Below the pieces are notes generated by a model. That model was not told where the DNA came from, searched no databases, and worked only from the letters and a program-made list of their open reading frames with translations. Of a DNA stretch of 64,000 bases, positions 38,839-46,811 are shown piece by piece. Numbering within the stretch: the stretch's first letter is position 1; every line of letters starts with the position of its first letter. Origin of the DNA: Caulobacter sp. FWC26 (GTDB taxonomy: Bacteria > Pseudomonadota > Alphaproteobacteria > Caulobacterales > Caulobacteraceae); assembly GCF_002742645.2 (NCBI RefSeq), contig NZ_CP033875.1, positions 3,202,001 through 3,266,000 on the forward strand. The letters run 5' to 3'. Both the position numbers and the translations under genes were made by a program.

Positions 38839-39213
38839 TCAGGACTTGGACGCGATAGGGTTGGCGATGATGATCCGATCTCGCCGCGATAGACCCAGTT
38901 CCGCGTAGCTGAACTTAAGGGCGACCTCCCCCTTTGGACCTTTGCACGTCTCAAGTCGCCGACGCGCAAAGGCGACCACCGCGCGGCTCCGATCGCGGTC
39001 CACTCGGAACACGAAATCGGCCTTGCTGGCGCAGCCTTGCGACCGCACGCGCACCGTCAGGGCGTCACGACCTGGCGTGACCGAGATCAAGGGCTCCAGC
39101 TCGGGATAACGATCATCTCCCGCCAAGGTCAGCGCCGGCGTGGTCGCGCACCCGGCCAGCGCCATCGCCGCCCCGGCCAGCAAAACACCTCTGCGCGAAG
39201 CGACGCTGCTCAT
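38839..39213 (-). CDS. Small lipoprotein, paralogue of the gene at 42769
   Basis: A 124-residue protein. A signal sequence ends in the lipobox MALAGC (Cys about residue 22), so it should be membrane-anchored. The mature part contains PELEPLISVTPGRDALTVRVRSQGCASKADFVF and DRIIIANPI at the end. A second protein in this window (42769-43149) shares LEPL, RV.S.GC...DF and NP at the same spacing. No known domain is recognised. ATG 39213 was chosen over 39246, which precedes the lipobox by an unlikely 33 residues. Confidence 0.68.
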   Translation of the reverse strand: MSSVASRRGVLLAGAAMALAGCATTPALTLAGDDRYPELEPLISVTPGRDALTVRVRSQGCASKADFVFRVDRDRSRAVVAFARRRLETCKGPKGEVALKFSYAELGLSRRDRIIIANPIASKS

Positions 39214-39294
39214 CACCCTCTGTACGAACCACCGTGTTGCGCCCAAGATCGCTCACCGCTGGCTTCATGGCCAGCCTTCGAGGGACGACAAGCC

Positions 39295-40427
39295 GTGCGC
39301 CAGGCTTTGGGCTTTTTCGCCGCCTTGGCGACCGCTGCAATGGTCGCTCCAGCTGCCGCCGCCCCGAAACAGCCTGTGCTGGACAAGGAAATCGAACGGC
39401 TGATGACGGCGGAGAAGATCCCCGGCGTCGCCGTGGCTGTCGTCGAGAAAGGCAAGGTCACCCACGTTGTCACCAAGGGCGTCCGCAACGCCGCCGGCGA
39501 CCCGCTGACGCCAGACACCATCATGTACGCCGCCTCGATCACCAAGGCGGCGTTCAGCTACTACGTGCTTATGCTGGCCGATGACGGCAAGGTCGACCTT
39601 GATAGATCGGTCGCCGAGATCCTGCCCAAGCCCCTGCCCGCCTATCCCAGATACGCCGACCTGGCGTGGACGAGCGCTGGAAGACGATCACGCTGCGGCG
39701 CCTGCTCACCCACAGTTCCGGCCTCGCCGACCAGCGGTTCTATGACCCGGAAAACCGGTTTCGTTTCAATCTCGAGCCGGGGACTCGGTACGCCTACTCG
39801 AACGAGGGGATCAATCTGGCCCAGTTCATCATCGAAGAGGGTCTGGGTCTCAAGGTCGGCGACGAGATGAACCGCCGCCTGTTCCAGCCGCTGGGCATGA
39901 CGAACTCGAGCATGATCTGGAGGGAGGACTTCAAGCAGAACCTCGCCGACGGTCAGCAAGCCGACGGCCGGTGGGAGGCCCACGACGATCGCTCCAGCGT
40001 GAAGGCGGCTGGATCGCTGGACACCACGATCACCGACCTGGGCAAGCTGGCGGCGGCCATGGTCTCAGGATGGGGATTGTCGGCCAAGACCCGCGCGGAA
40101 CTGGACAAGGGCAGCTTTCCGATCGTCAGCCGCAGCCAGTTTCCGCCGTTTCTGATCCGCGATAATCCCGACAACGCCAGGATCGGGCTGCAAGCCGGGA
40201 TCGGGGTGGTGGTGTTCGACGGGCCGAGAGGCCGCGCCTTCTACAAGGGCGGCCACAACGACATCACCGACAACCACATGACCTGTGTAACCAAAGAAAA
40301 GCGCTGCGTCGTCGTTCTGACCAATAGCGGCGTCGGTCAGCGGATCATCCCTGCGGTTGTCAAGGCGGCGCTGGGCGACATCGGTTCGCCTTGGGATTGG
40401 GAGTACGGCGCCGCGCCGAAACCCTGA
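39295..40427 (+). pseudogene. Serine hydrolase (class C beta-lactamase type) split by a frameshift
   Basis: The first part (GTG 39295 to about 39666) encodes a signal peptide (LGFFAALATAAMVAPAAAA), then VPGVAVAVVEKG and the SxxK motif ASITK (Ser81, Lys84). The second part (39666-40427) continues in the next frame with LLTHSSGLAD, RYAYSNEG (the YxN motif), a domain end FDGPRGRAFYKGGHND and WDWEYG. The join is at DLA, GCG 39664-39666, where one base appears missing relative to the expected open frame. It is either a true disabling mutation or a single-base sequencing error. Penicillin-binding or esterase activity is not inferable. Confidence 0.75.
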
Positions 40428-40431
40428 GGCC

Positions 40432-41388
40432 TTAGCCCCAGGGACCAGCGTCATGCGACCCGCCGCTCAGCGGAACGCTGGAGGGCGCCGCTGAAACCGC
40501 CGTCGGTCGACGCGCGCCGCGCTCCACACCCAGGCGCATCAGGGCCTCGACGCGATTATGGGTCGCCGGGTGGGTCGAGAACAGGTTGTCGGCGCCCTTC
40601 CCGGCCAGCGGGTTGATGATGAACATGTGGGCGGTGGCCGGATTGCGTTCGGCCTGGACGTTCTCGTAGCCGCCGCGAGCATAGGCCTCGATCTTCTCCA
40701 GCGCGCGGGCCAGAGACTCGGAGTCGCCGGCGATCTGCGCGCCGATCCGGTCGGCCTCGTATTCGCGGGCGCGGCTGATGGCCATCTGGACCAGCATGGC
40801 CGCGATCGGGGCCAGGATGGCGATCAGGATCGCGCCGACCAGCCCGCCCAGACCACCGCCATTGCCCTCTTCGTCGCGTGAGCCACCGAAGAAGAAGGCG
40901 AAGTTGGCCAGGGCCGAGATCGCGCCGGCGATGGTCGCCGTCACGGTCATCACCAGGGTGTCGCGGTTCTTCACGTGCGCCAGCTCATGGGCCATGACGC
41001 CGCGGATCTCTTCGCGGGTCAGAAGCTGCAAGAGGCCGGTGCTGGCGGCCACGGCGGCGTGGTCAGGATCACGGCCGGTGGCGAAGGCGTTGGGCTGGGC
41101 GCTGTCGATGACCGTGATGCGGGGACGCGGCAGGCCGGCCGAGCGGGCCATCTCGACGGTGTCGATCACATAGTTGCGGATCAGCGGCTCGGGATGGGTC
41201 TCGTCGACCTCGACCGCGCCATAGGTCCGCAACACGATCTTGTCGGCGTTCCAGTACGAAAACGCGTTCATGGCCAGGGCGAAGACCAGCGCGATCATCA
41301 TGCCGGTCGCGCCGCCGATCAGGAAGCCGGCGCCCATGAACAGGGCCGTCAGGCCCGCCAGCAGCATGTAGGTCTTGAAGTGGTTCAT
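40432..41388 (-). CDS. htpX: Membrane metalloprotease HtpX
   Basis: A 318-residue inner-membrane zinc protease. Two N-terminal helices (about 5-25, 30-48), the zinc motif HELAH at 134-138 (with catalytic Glu135), the third ligand Glu downstream in [10 protein letters not shown], and two further membrane helices (about 147-170, 180-200) match HtpX. It degrades misfolded inner-membrane proteins and is classically part of the heat-shock response. It is cotranscribed with a zinc-ribbon gene 9 bp upstream; the shared promoter resembles sigma-32 (see findings). Confidence 0.94.
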   Translation of the reverse strand: MNHFKTYMLLAGLTALFMGAGFLIGGATGMMIALVFALAMNAFSYWNADKIVLRTYGAVEVDETHPEPLIRNYVIDTVEMARSAGLPRPRITVIDSAQPNAFATGRDPDHAAVAASTGLLQLLTREEIRGVMAHELAHVKNRDTLVMTVTATIAGAISALANFAFFFGGSRDEEGNGGGLGGLVGAILIAILAPIAAMLVQMAISRAREYEADRIGAQIAGDSESLARALEKIEAYARGGYENVQAERNPATAHMFIINPLAGKGADNLFSTHPATHNRVEALMRLGVERGARRPTAVSAAPSSVPLSGGSHDAGPWG

Positions 41389-41397
41389 CGTCTTTCG

Positions 41398-41715
41398 TCA
41401 GTCGAAGATGTCGAACAGGTCGAAGCGCTTTTTCTTGTGATGGCCATAGGAGCCGTGGCGACGGTAGTCGTCATCGTCGTGACGCTTGCCGCTGTGGCCG
41501 TGGTGGCCGTGATCGTGATGATGATCGGGACGGCTGTAGGGTTTGGGCTGACCGTAGATCGCCTGGGTCTCGTCGCGCTCCATGGCCATCAGCTTCTCAA
41601 GCTCGCCCCGGTCCAGCCAGACGCCCCGGCAGCGCGGGCACATGTCGAACTCGACGCTGGCGCGTTGCACGGCCTGCATCGAGGCGTCGCAGTTGGGGCA
41701 CATCAGAAGCGGCAT
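41398..41715 (-). CDS. Zinc-ribbon protein with His-rich tail (zf-TFIIB type)
   Basis: A 105-residue protein starting MPLLMCPNCDASMQ, with the CPNC...CPRC zinc ribbon (Cys6/Cys9 and Cys27/Cys30) and the WLDRGELEKL segment of the zf-TFIIB family. A long His/Asp-rich tail (HHHDHGHHGHSGKRHDDDD) probably binds metal, followed by KKKRFDLFDIFD. Function unknown. Start ATG 41715 is preceded by GGAGG. It is 9 bp upstream of htpX and shares its heat-shock-like promoter, so a role in metal or protein stress is plausible. Confidence 0.88.
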   Translation of the reverse strand: MPLLMCPNCDASMQAVQRASVEFDMCPRCRGVWLDRGELEKLMAMERDETQAIYGQPKPYSRPDHHHDHGHHGHSGKRHDDDDYRRHGSYGHHKKKRFDLFDIFD

Positions 41716-41743
41716 ACGGAACCTCCGGTCCAAAAAGGATGCT

Positions 41744-41819
41744 CGGGTGTTCTCGACGACAGGCGGCGCCTTTTGGGGAGGGGGGCTAGGCAGCCGGACC
41801 CAGACATCGAGAACACCCG
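41744..41819 (-). promoter_or_regulatory. Long leader hairpin (13-bp arms) of the zinc-ribbon/htpX operon
   Basis: Perfect 13-bp arms, CGGGTGTTCTCGA (41744-41756) and TCGAGAACACCCG (41807-41819), enclose a 50-base loop. The 3' arm ends about 29 bases before the ATG of the zinc-ribbon gene at 41715. The loop contains a GC-rich sub-hairpin. It could regulate translation or mRNA stability; no known riboswitch class matches by eye. Confidence 0.5.
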
Positions 41820-41882
41820 ATGCGGTCCGACATCACGAGCACTTGCATTGCTCGCCAGAGGGGCCCGGTCCCGCTGAACCGC

Positions 41883-41911
41883 AATTAGGGTCCCTCGCGA
41901 CGCGGTTCAAG
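41883..41911 (-). promoter_or_regulatory. Sigma-32-like heat-shock promoter for the zinc-ribbon/htpX operon
   Basis: On the minus strand, CTTGAA (41911-41906) and CCCTAATT (41890-41883), separated by 15 bases, agree well with the sigma-32 consensus (CTTGAA / CCCCATnT). Transcription would start near 41876, giving a leader of about 160 bases that contains the hairpin at 41744-41819. The target operon encodes HtpX, a known heat-shock protease. Confidence 0.55.
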
Positions 41912-41924
41912 ACCTTTGCGCAAC

Positions 41925-41956
41925 AAAAAAGACCCCGGATTGCTCCGGGGCCTTTT
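41925..41956 (-). terminator. Intrinsic terminator of rpsD
   Basis: The stem CCCCGGA (41933-41939) and TCCGGGG (41944-41950) with a 4-base loop is followed on the minus strand by a TTTTTT run (the A-run at 41925-41930). It lies about 25 bases beyond the stop codon of rpsD. Confidence 0.9.
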
Positions 41957-41979
41957 CCGTATCTGTTCGGATCCGACGC

Positions 41980-42597
41980 TTACGAAGCGTAGAATTCGAC
42001 GACGAGGTTCGGTTCCATCTTCACCGGATACGGAACTTCCGACAGTTCCGGAGCGCGGACGAAGGTGGCCGACAGGCTCTTGGCGTCGACCGAGACGTAC
42101 TCGGCGAAGTCACGCTCGTTCGAGGCGACGGCTTCGAGGACCAGAGCCATGTTGCGCGACTTTTCGCGGACCTGGATCACGTCGCCGGCCTTGCAGCGGT
42201 ACGACGGGATGTTCACGCGCTTGCCGTTCACGGTCACGTGGCCGTGGTTCACGAACTGGCGGGCGGCGAACACGGTCGGCACGAACTTGGCGCGATAGAC
42301 GATGGCGTCCAGGCGCGACTCGAGCAGGGCGATCAGGTTCTCCGAGGTGTTGCCCTTGCGACGGGCGGCTTCCTCGTAGGTGCGCGAGAATTGCTTCTCG
42401 GTCAGGTTACCGTAGTAGCCCTTCAGCTTTTGCTTGGCGCGCAGCTGCAGACCGAAGTCCGAAACCTTGCTCTTACGACGCTGGCCGTGTTGGCCCGGGC
42501 CGTACGAACGCGAGTTGACCGGGGACTTCGGACGGCCCCACAGGTTTTCACCCATGCGGCGGTCGATCTTGTACTTGGCGCTATGGCGCTTCGACAT
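41980..42597 (-). CDS. rpsD: 30S ribosomal protein S4
   Basis: A 205-residue S4. It starts [27 protein letters not shown], has SYGPGQHGQ and [14 protein letters not shown], and the S4 RNA-binding domain ([25 protein letters not shown]). S4 nucleates 16S rRNA folding; in many bacteria it also regulates its own operon. Here it stands alone, with a terminator immediately downstream. The ATG at 42597 was used; an extended frame from 42651 overlaps its promoter region. Confidence 0.97.
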   Translation of the reverse strand: MSKRHSAKYKIDRRMGENLWGRPKSPVNSRSYGPGQHGQRRKSKVSDFGLQLRAKQKLKGYYGNLTEKQFSRTYEEAARRKGNTSENLIALLESRLDAIVYRAKFVPTVFAARQFVNHGHVTVNGKRVNIPSYRCKAGDVIQVREKSRNMALVLEAVASNERDFAEYVSVDAKSLSATFVRAPELSEVPYPVKMEPNLVVEFYAS

Positions 42598-42768
42598 AGT
42601 CAGTCTTTCAAAACGATCCGGGCCGGCTCCCCCGAGAGGGTGCGATTGCAACGGCGGCGTCGGGTCAATCCGTCATAAAGGTATCGCCCCGCGCGGCGAG
42701 CCGGCGGGTTGAAGCGGTGGCTTATGGGGGAGCGGCGGCGGCGAGTCAATCTCCGCCACCCTTGGGGG

Positions 42769-43149
42769 TTAAGGCCTCACCAGCGGATTACGCACGCGAA
42801 TCTTGCCGCCGCGCTCGACGCCGAACGCATCCAGCGGATAGCGCAGCTCAACGCCGTCGGCGATCAGGGCGCGGCAGTTGTCGGGTCGCTTGCGTACGAA
42901 CGAGAACCCCGTGAGCCCGTCGCGGCGCTGCGTCTCGACCGAGAAGTCCTCCTGACGGGTGCAGCCATTGGAGGTCACGCGCACCACCAGATCGGCGCCG
43001 TCGACCCGCGCGGCCATGAGGGGTTCCAGCGGCTGATTGCTTCCCTGCGCCGTGATAGACTCATGCCGAACGTCGTCGGCGTCGATGATCACACAGGCCG
43101 AGGTGCTCAGGCCCAGGGCGATGACGGCGGCAAGCGATGCGAGTTTCAT
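42769..43149 (-). CDS. Small secreted or lipoprotein, paralogue of the gene at 38839
   Basis: A 126-residue protein with an N-terminal signal (MKLASLAAVIALGLSTSACV; STSAC is a possible lipobox with Cys19). The mature region contains LEPLMAARVDGADLVVRVTSNGCTRQEDF and ends GKIRVRNPLVRP. The spacing of LEPL, RV.S.GC and NP-ending matches the protein at 38839, so both belong to one small family, probably envelope-associated. I do not recognise a named domain. It lies between rpsD and fghA on the same strand but with gaps of about 170 and 80 bp. Confidence 0.68.
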   Translation of the reverse strand: MKLASLAAVIALGLSTSACVIIDADDVRHESITAQGSNQPLEPLMAARVDGADLVVRVTSNGCTRQEDFSVETQRRDGLTGFSFVRKRPDNCRALIADGVELRYPLDAFGVERGGKIRVRNPLVRP

Positions 43150-43228
43150 GCTGGTGTCCCCTCTTGTTGGTCAGCTTGACCGTGAGAGGACCGCTCGCCG
43201 CCTGAACCCAGGATGAATTACGAAAAAG

Positions 43229-44062
43229 TCACAACCGAGCCGCGTGGAACGCTACGTGATCGGCGATGAAGCTCGTGATGAAGAAGTAGCTGTGGTCGTA
43301 GCTCTCTTGCCGGCGAACCGTGACCTTGCGGCCGGCCTTGGCGGCGGCGGCTTCGATCAGCTCGGGCTTCAGCTGGCTCTCCAGGAAATTGTCCGAGAGG
43401 CCCTGGTCGATCAGGATGTCGTCGAAGCTCGTCCCCTTGCCGTCCTCGATCAGGGCGCAGGCGTCGTAGGGGCGCCAGGCGGCGCGGTCCGGGCCGAGAT
43501 AAGCGCTCAGCGCCTTGTCGCCCCACGGGCAGTTCAGCGGCGAGACGATCGGCGAGAACGCGCTGACCGACTTGAAGAGCTCGGGGTGCTTCAGCGCGAT
43601 GGTGAGGGCGCCATGGCCGCCCATCGAGTGCCCGAAGACGCCCTTGCGCGCCCCGTCCAGCGGGAAGGCGCTCTCAACCGCCGCCAAGAGGTCGCCGGTG
43701 ACGTAGGAGTGCATCATGAAATGCGGCGCCCACGGCGCCTGGGTGGCGTCGACATAGAAGCCCGCCCCCTGCCCCAAGTCATAGGCCGGATCGTCGGCGA
43801 CACCTTCGCCGCGCGGTGAAGTGTCCGGCGCGACAATGGCGATCCCGTGCTGGGCGGCGTGGGCGTAGACCCCCGACTTCACCGTGAAATTGTCCTCGGT
43901 GCAGGTCAGGCCCGACAGCCAGACGAGATAAGGGAACGGCCCCTCGCCATCCGGCGTCCACACCGTGAACTTCATCGGCGTGCCGGTGCTGGTGCTGGCG
44001 TGCTTGCAGTAACGCAGCGTTCCGCCATGGACGCGGTGGGTGGAGAGGGTTTCGACGGTCAT
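43229..44062 (-). CDS. fghA: S-formylglutathione hydrolase
   Basis: A 277-residue alpha/beta hydrolase of the esterase D type. The nucleophile elbow GHSMGG holds Ser146; the Asp (DQGLSDNF region near 222) and His (QESYDHSYFF near 255) complete the triad. The N-terminus KFTVWTPDGEGPFPYLVWLSGLTC includes the oxyanion and glutathione-recognition loop. It hydrolyses S-formylglutathione to formate and glutathione, the second step after AdhC. The ATG at 44062 overlaps the stop codon of the upstream unknown gene (TGATG), so translation is coupled; adhC is the first gene of the three. Confidence 0.95.
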   Translation of the reverse strand: MTVETLSTHRVHGGTLRYCKHASTSTGTPMKFTVWTPDGEGPFPYLVWLSGLTCTEDNFTVKSGVYAHAAQHGIAIVAPDTSPRGEGVADDPAYDLGQGAGFYVDATQAPWAPHFMMHSYVTGDLLAAVESAFPLDGARKGVFGHSMGGHGALTIALKHPELFKSVSAFSPIVSPLNCPWGDKALSAYLGPDRAAWRPYDACALIEDGKGTSFDDILIDQGLSDNFLESQLKPELIEAAAAKAGRKVTVRRQESYDHSYFFITSFIADHVAFHAARL

Positions 44063-44661
44063 CAGTGCTTTCCAATCACCCGAACAAACTTCTGATTCCA
44101 AAAAATGTAGAGCGCCTTGAGACACTTGATGTCCAACCGCGCGAATATCTCACCTGGTCGAGGATCAAAAAAACTCACCCATTGAGAGGCATCGGAGTTT
44201 GGATAGATCAACAATGAAAGGTCCCGTGCAGCGTAGGCTTTGGAGCACTTTTCATTGATAGCTTTTTGCATCTGCCCCAGCAGGTCAGCGCGCGCCCGCT
44301 CCAAGCCGGCTTCAGAGTAATTTCCGATCGGGTGGGTACCTTCAGCCTGCTTCGCGAAGCGCTTTCCATCCTTCGATGGGCAAGCTTCCGTCACCTCCAA
44401 GAGCATTTCGCCACGCCCATCCAAGATCGTGAAATCTGGCCGATCGCCATGGATTACGCTTACCGGAAACTCCAATGCTCCAGCCTCGACGAGATTGAAA
44501 ATGAGCCGTCGAGCTAAGTAGGCTTCGCTTGCGATAGTGGTCCGCCGGCCAAGGCCTGTTCGCGGACCATTGACCAAGCCCACCTCCCCAAATTGCCGTT
44601 CTAGATCAGCAGGCGAAGTAGCCGCAGTAGCCACCAACCTCGCCTGCGGATCAAACGCCAC
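44062..44661 (-). CDS. Unknown protein between adhC and fghA, PD-(D/E)xK-like motif, AT-rich
   Basis: A 199-residue protein with no recognised family. The sequence RPDFTILDGRGEMLLEVTEAC (residues about 74-94, written here as RPDFTILD and LLEVTEA) resembles the PD...(D/E)xK nuclease pattern, but the last motif position is Thr rather than Lys, so that is only a weak hint. The codon use and base composition are clearly lower in GC (roughly half A+T by eye) than in flanking genes, a sign of transfer. The start codon directly follows the adhC stop and its stop overlaps the fghA start, so it is embedded in the formaldehyde operon. Confidence 0.7.
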   Translation of the reverse strand: MAFDPQARLVATAATSPADLERQFGEVGLVNGPRTGLGRRTTIASEAYLARRLIFNLVEAGALEFPVSVIHGDRPDFTILDGRGEMLLEVTEACPSKDGKRFAKQAEGTHPIGNYSEAGLERARADLLGQMQKAINEKCSKAYAARDLSLLIYPNSDASQWVSFFDPRPGEIFARLDIKCLKALYIFWNQKFVRVIGKH

Positions 44662-45771
44662 CTAGAACGTCACCACGGTCCGGATGCTCTCACCGGCATG
44701 CATGAGGTCAAACGCCTTGTTGATCTCTTCGAGCGGCAGGACGTGGGTGATCATCGGGTCGATCTGGATCTTCCCGTCCATGTACCAGTCGACGATCTTG
44801 GGCGTGTCGGTGCGGCCGCGCGCGCCGCCGAAGGCGGTGCCGCGCCACACCCGGCCGGTGACCAGTTGGAACGGGCGGGTGGAGATCTCCTTCCCCGCCT
44901 CGGCCACGCCGATGATGATGCTCTCGCCCCAGCCGCGATGACAGGCTTCCAGCGCCGTGCGCATGACGCCGGTGTTGCCGGTGGCGTCGAAGGTGTAGTC
45001 GGCGCCGCCGTCGGTCAGGGCCACCAGATGCGCGACGAGGTCGCCCGAGACATCCTTCGGGTTGACGAAGTGGGTCATGCCGAACTTGCGGCCCCATTCC
45101 TCACGGTCCGGATTGATGTCGACGCCGACAATCATGTTGGCGCCGACCAGCTTCAGACCCTGGATGACGTTCAGGCCGATGCCGCCCAAGCCAAAGACGA
45201 TGCAGTTGGCGCCCGGCTCGACCTTGGCGGTGTTGGTCACCGCGCCTACGCCCGTCGTCACGCCGCAGCCGCAGTAGCAGGCGGTCTTGAACGGCGCGTC
45301 ACGACGGATCTTGGCGACCGCGATCTCGGGCAGGACCGTGTAGTTCGAGAAGGTCGAGCAGCCCATGTAGTGGTAGATCGGCTGGCCCTTGTAAGAGAAG
45401 CGGCTCGTGCCGTCGGGCATGAGCCCCTTGCCCTGGGTGGCGCGGATCGCCGTGCACAGGTTGGTCTTGCCCGACAGGCAGCTTTTGCACTGGCGGCATT
45501 CAGGCGTGTAGAGCGGGATCACGTGGTCGCCGACCGCCACGCTGGTCACGCCAGCCCCGACCTCGACCACCACGCCCGCGCCCTCGTGGCCCAGGATCGA
45601 GGGGAAGATGCCTTCGCTGTCGAAGCCGTCCAGGGTGTAGGCGTCGGTATGGCAGACGCCGGTCGCCTTGATCTCGACCATCACCTCGCCGGCCTTGGGC
45701 CCTTCAAGGTCGACCTCGACGATCTCCAGCGGCTTCTTGGGTTCGAACGCGACAGCGGCGCGGGTCTTCAT
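44662..45771 (-). CDS. adhC: S-(hydroxymethyl)glutathione dehydrogenase / class III alcohol dehydrogenase
   Basis: A 369-residue zinc-dependent dehydrogenase. The catalytic zinc ligands are Cys40 (GVCHTDAYT), His62-Glu63 (GHEGAG) and Cys near 170 ([10 protein letters not shown]), and the structural zinc uses Cys92, 95, 98 and 106 ([16 protein letters not shown]). The Rossmann segment [13 protein letters not shown] follows. It oxidises the glutathione adduct of formaldehyde with NAD+ to S-formylglutathione, which FghA then hydrolyses. ATG 45771 follows GGGGAG. It is divergent from a LysR regulator and is the first gene of a three-gene operon. Confidence 0.96.
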   Translation of the reverse strand: MKTRAAVAFEPKKPLEIVEVDLEGPKAGEVMVEIKATGVCHTDAYTLDGFDSEGIFPSILGHEGAGVVVEVGAGVTSVAVGDHVIPLYTPECRQCKSCLSGKTNLCTAIRATQGKGLMPDGTSRFSYKGQPIYHYMGCSTFSNYTVLPEIAVAKIRRDAPFKTACYCGCGVTTGVGAVTNTAKVEPGANCIVFGLGGIGLNVIQGLKLVGANMIVGVDINPDREEWGRKFGMTHFVNPKDVSGDLVAHLVALTDGGADYTFDATGNTGVMRTALEACHRGWGESIIIGVAEAGKEISTRPFQLVTGRVWRGTAFGGARGRTDTPKIVDWYMDGKIQIDPMITHVLPLEEINKAFDLMHAGESIRTVVTF

Positions 45772-45887
45772 CGGGCATCTCCCCTGGTATCTTGAGCCGT
45801 CTTGGTACGCCCGCTCGGTCGCGCCGATAATCCCGAAGGGCGCAAAACATTGTTGCACACACGGAATAATCGGCGCATCCCCGCTAT

Positions 45888-46760
45888 ATGAGCCGCTGGG
45901 ACGGGATCGACGAGTTCGTGGCGACGGCCGAGGCCGAGAGCTTCTCTCACGCCGCGCGTCGGCTGGGCCTTTCAACCTCAGGGGTAAGCCGTGCGGTCGC
46001 CACGCTTGAGGAACGACTGCAGACCCGTCTGCTCTATCGCACCACACGCAGGGTCAGCCTGACCGACGCCGGCCGCGCCTTCCTCGCACGCGCCCGTCGG
46101 TTGATCGCCGAGCGTGACGAGGCCTTGGCGTCTGTGGGCGAGGACGACGGCGAGCCGCGGGGCCTGCTGCGGATGACCTGCTCCATGGCCTACGGAGAGC
46201 GCTTCGTGGCGCCAGCGGTGAACCGCTTCATGCTGGTTCATCCCAAGCTGTCCATCGAGATCGACCTCGACGACGCGGTCCGCGACATTGTCAGCGAGGG
46301 TTTCGACCTGGCGATCCGCTTTGGCCGCCTCACCGACAGCCGCCTGATCGCCAAGCGCCTCGCCTCGCGCACCCGTCGCCTATGCGCGGCGCCGTCCTAT
46401 CTCGCGCAGGCGGGAACGCCGCAGACGATCGCCGATCTCGCGCACCACGCCTGCATCCTGGGGGCGGCGGAGACCTGGCCGTTCCGGGATGGTGAGCGCG
46501 AGATCGCCTTCAAGCCGCAAGGACGCTGGCGCTGCAACAGCGGCCAGGCCGTACTGGACGCAGCCTTGCTGGGGTTCGGGGTCTGCCAGCTGCCGAACTT
46601 TTACGTCGACAGCGCCATCGCCGAGGGCCGCTTGGTCCCGCTGCTCGAACCCAACCGGCCAGCCGACGAAGGCGTATGGGCGGTCTACCCGCACTTGCGG
46701 CTTCTGCCGGCCAAGGTCCGGCTTCTGGTCGAACATCTGGAAGTCGCGCTGGGCGGCTAA
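45888..46760 (+). CDS. LysR-family transcriptional regulator
   Basis: A 290-residue regulator. The N-terminal winged HTH ([39 protein letters not shown]) and the C-terminal periplasmic-binding-like effector domain are present. ATG 45888 comes almost directly after an AT-rich stretch with no clear ribosome-binding site, consistent with a leaderless or weak start. It is divergent from adhC (117-bp gap containing ACATTGTTGCAC), so it is a good candidate for controlling the formaldehyde operon; the effector is unknown. Confidence 0.9.
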   Translation: MSRWDGIDEFVATAEAESFSHAARRLGLSTSGVSRAVATLEERLQTRLLYRTTRRVSLTDAGRAFLARARRLIAERDEALASVGEDDGEPRGLLRMTCSMAYGERFVAPAVNRFMLVHPKLSIEIDLDDAVRDIVSEGFDLAIRFGRLTDSRLIAKRLASRTRRLCAAPSYLAQAGTPQTIADLAHHACILGAAETWPFRDGEREIAFKPQGRWRCNSGQAVLDAALLGFGVCQLPNFYVDSAIAEGRLVPLLEPNRPADEGVWAVYPHLRLLPAKVRLLVEHLEVALGG

Positions 46761-46766
46761 CGCCCT

Positions 46767-46799
46767 CTCCGATCTGCTTGCGCGCGTCAGATCGGAGAA
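46767..46799. terminator. Convergent stem-loop between LysR gene and DUF1254 gene
   Basis: The perfect 11-bp arms TCTCCGATCTG (46767-46777) and CAGATCGGAGA (46789-46799) flank an 11-base loop. It lies just after the LysR stop and just beyond the 3' end of the converging DUF1254 gene. No long T-run, so it is a symmetric terminator candidate. Confidence 0.7.
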
Positions 46800-46811
46800 G
46801 GCTGGAACACT

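Noticed and set aside
41881..41915. Possible tRNA T-arm because of GGTTCAAGACC
   Set aside because: No acceptor, D- or anticodon arm could be built around it. The same bases read on the other strand as the CTTGAA of a heat-shock-like promoter.
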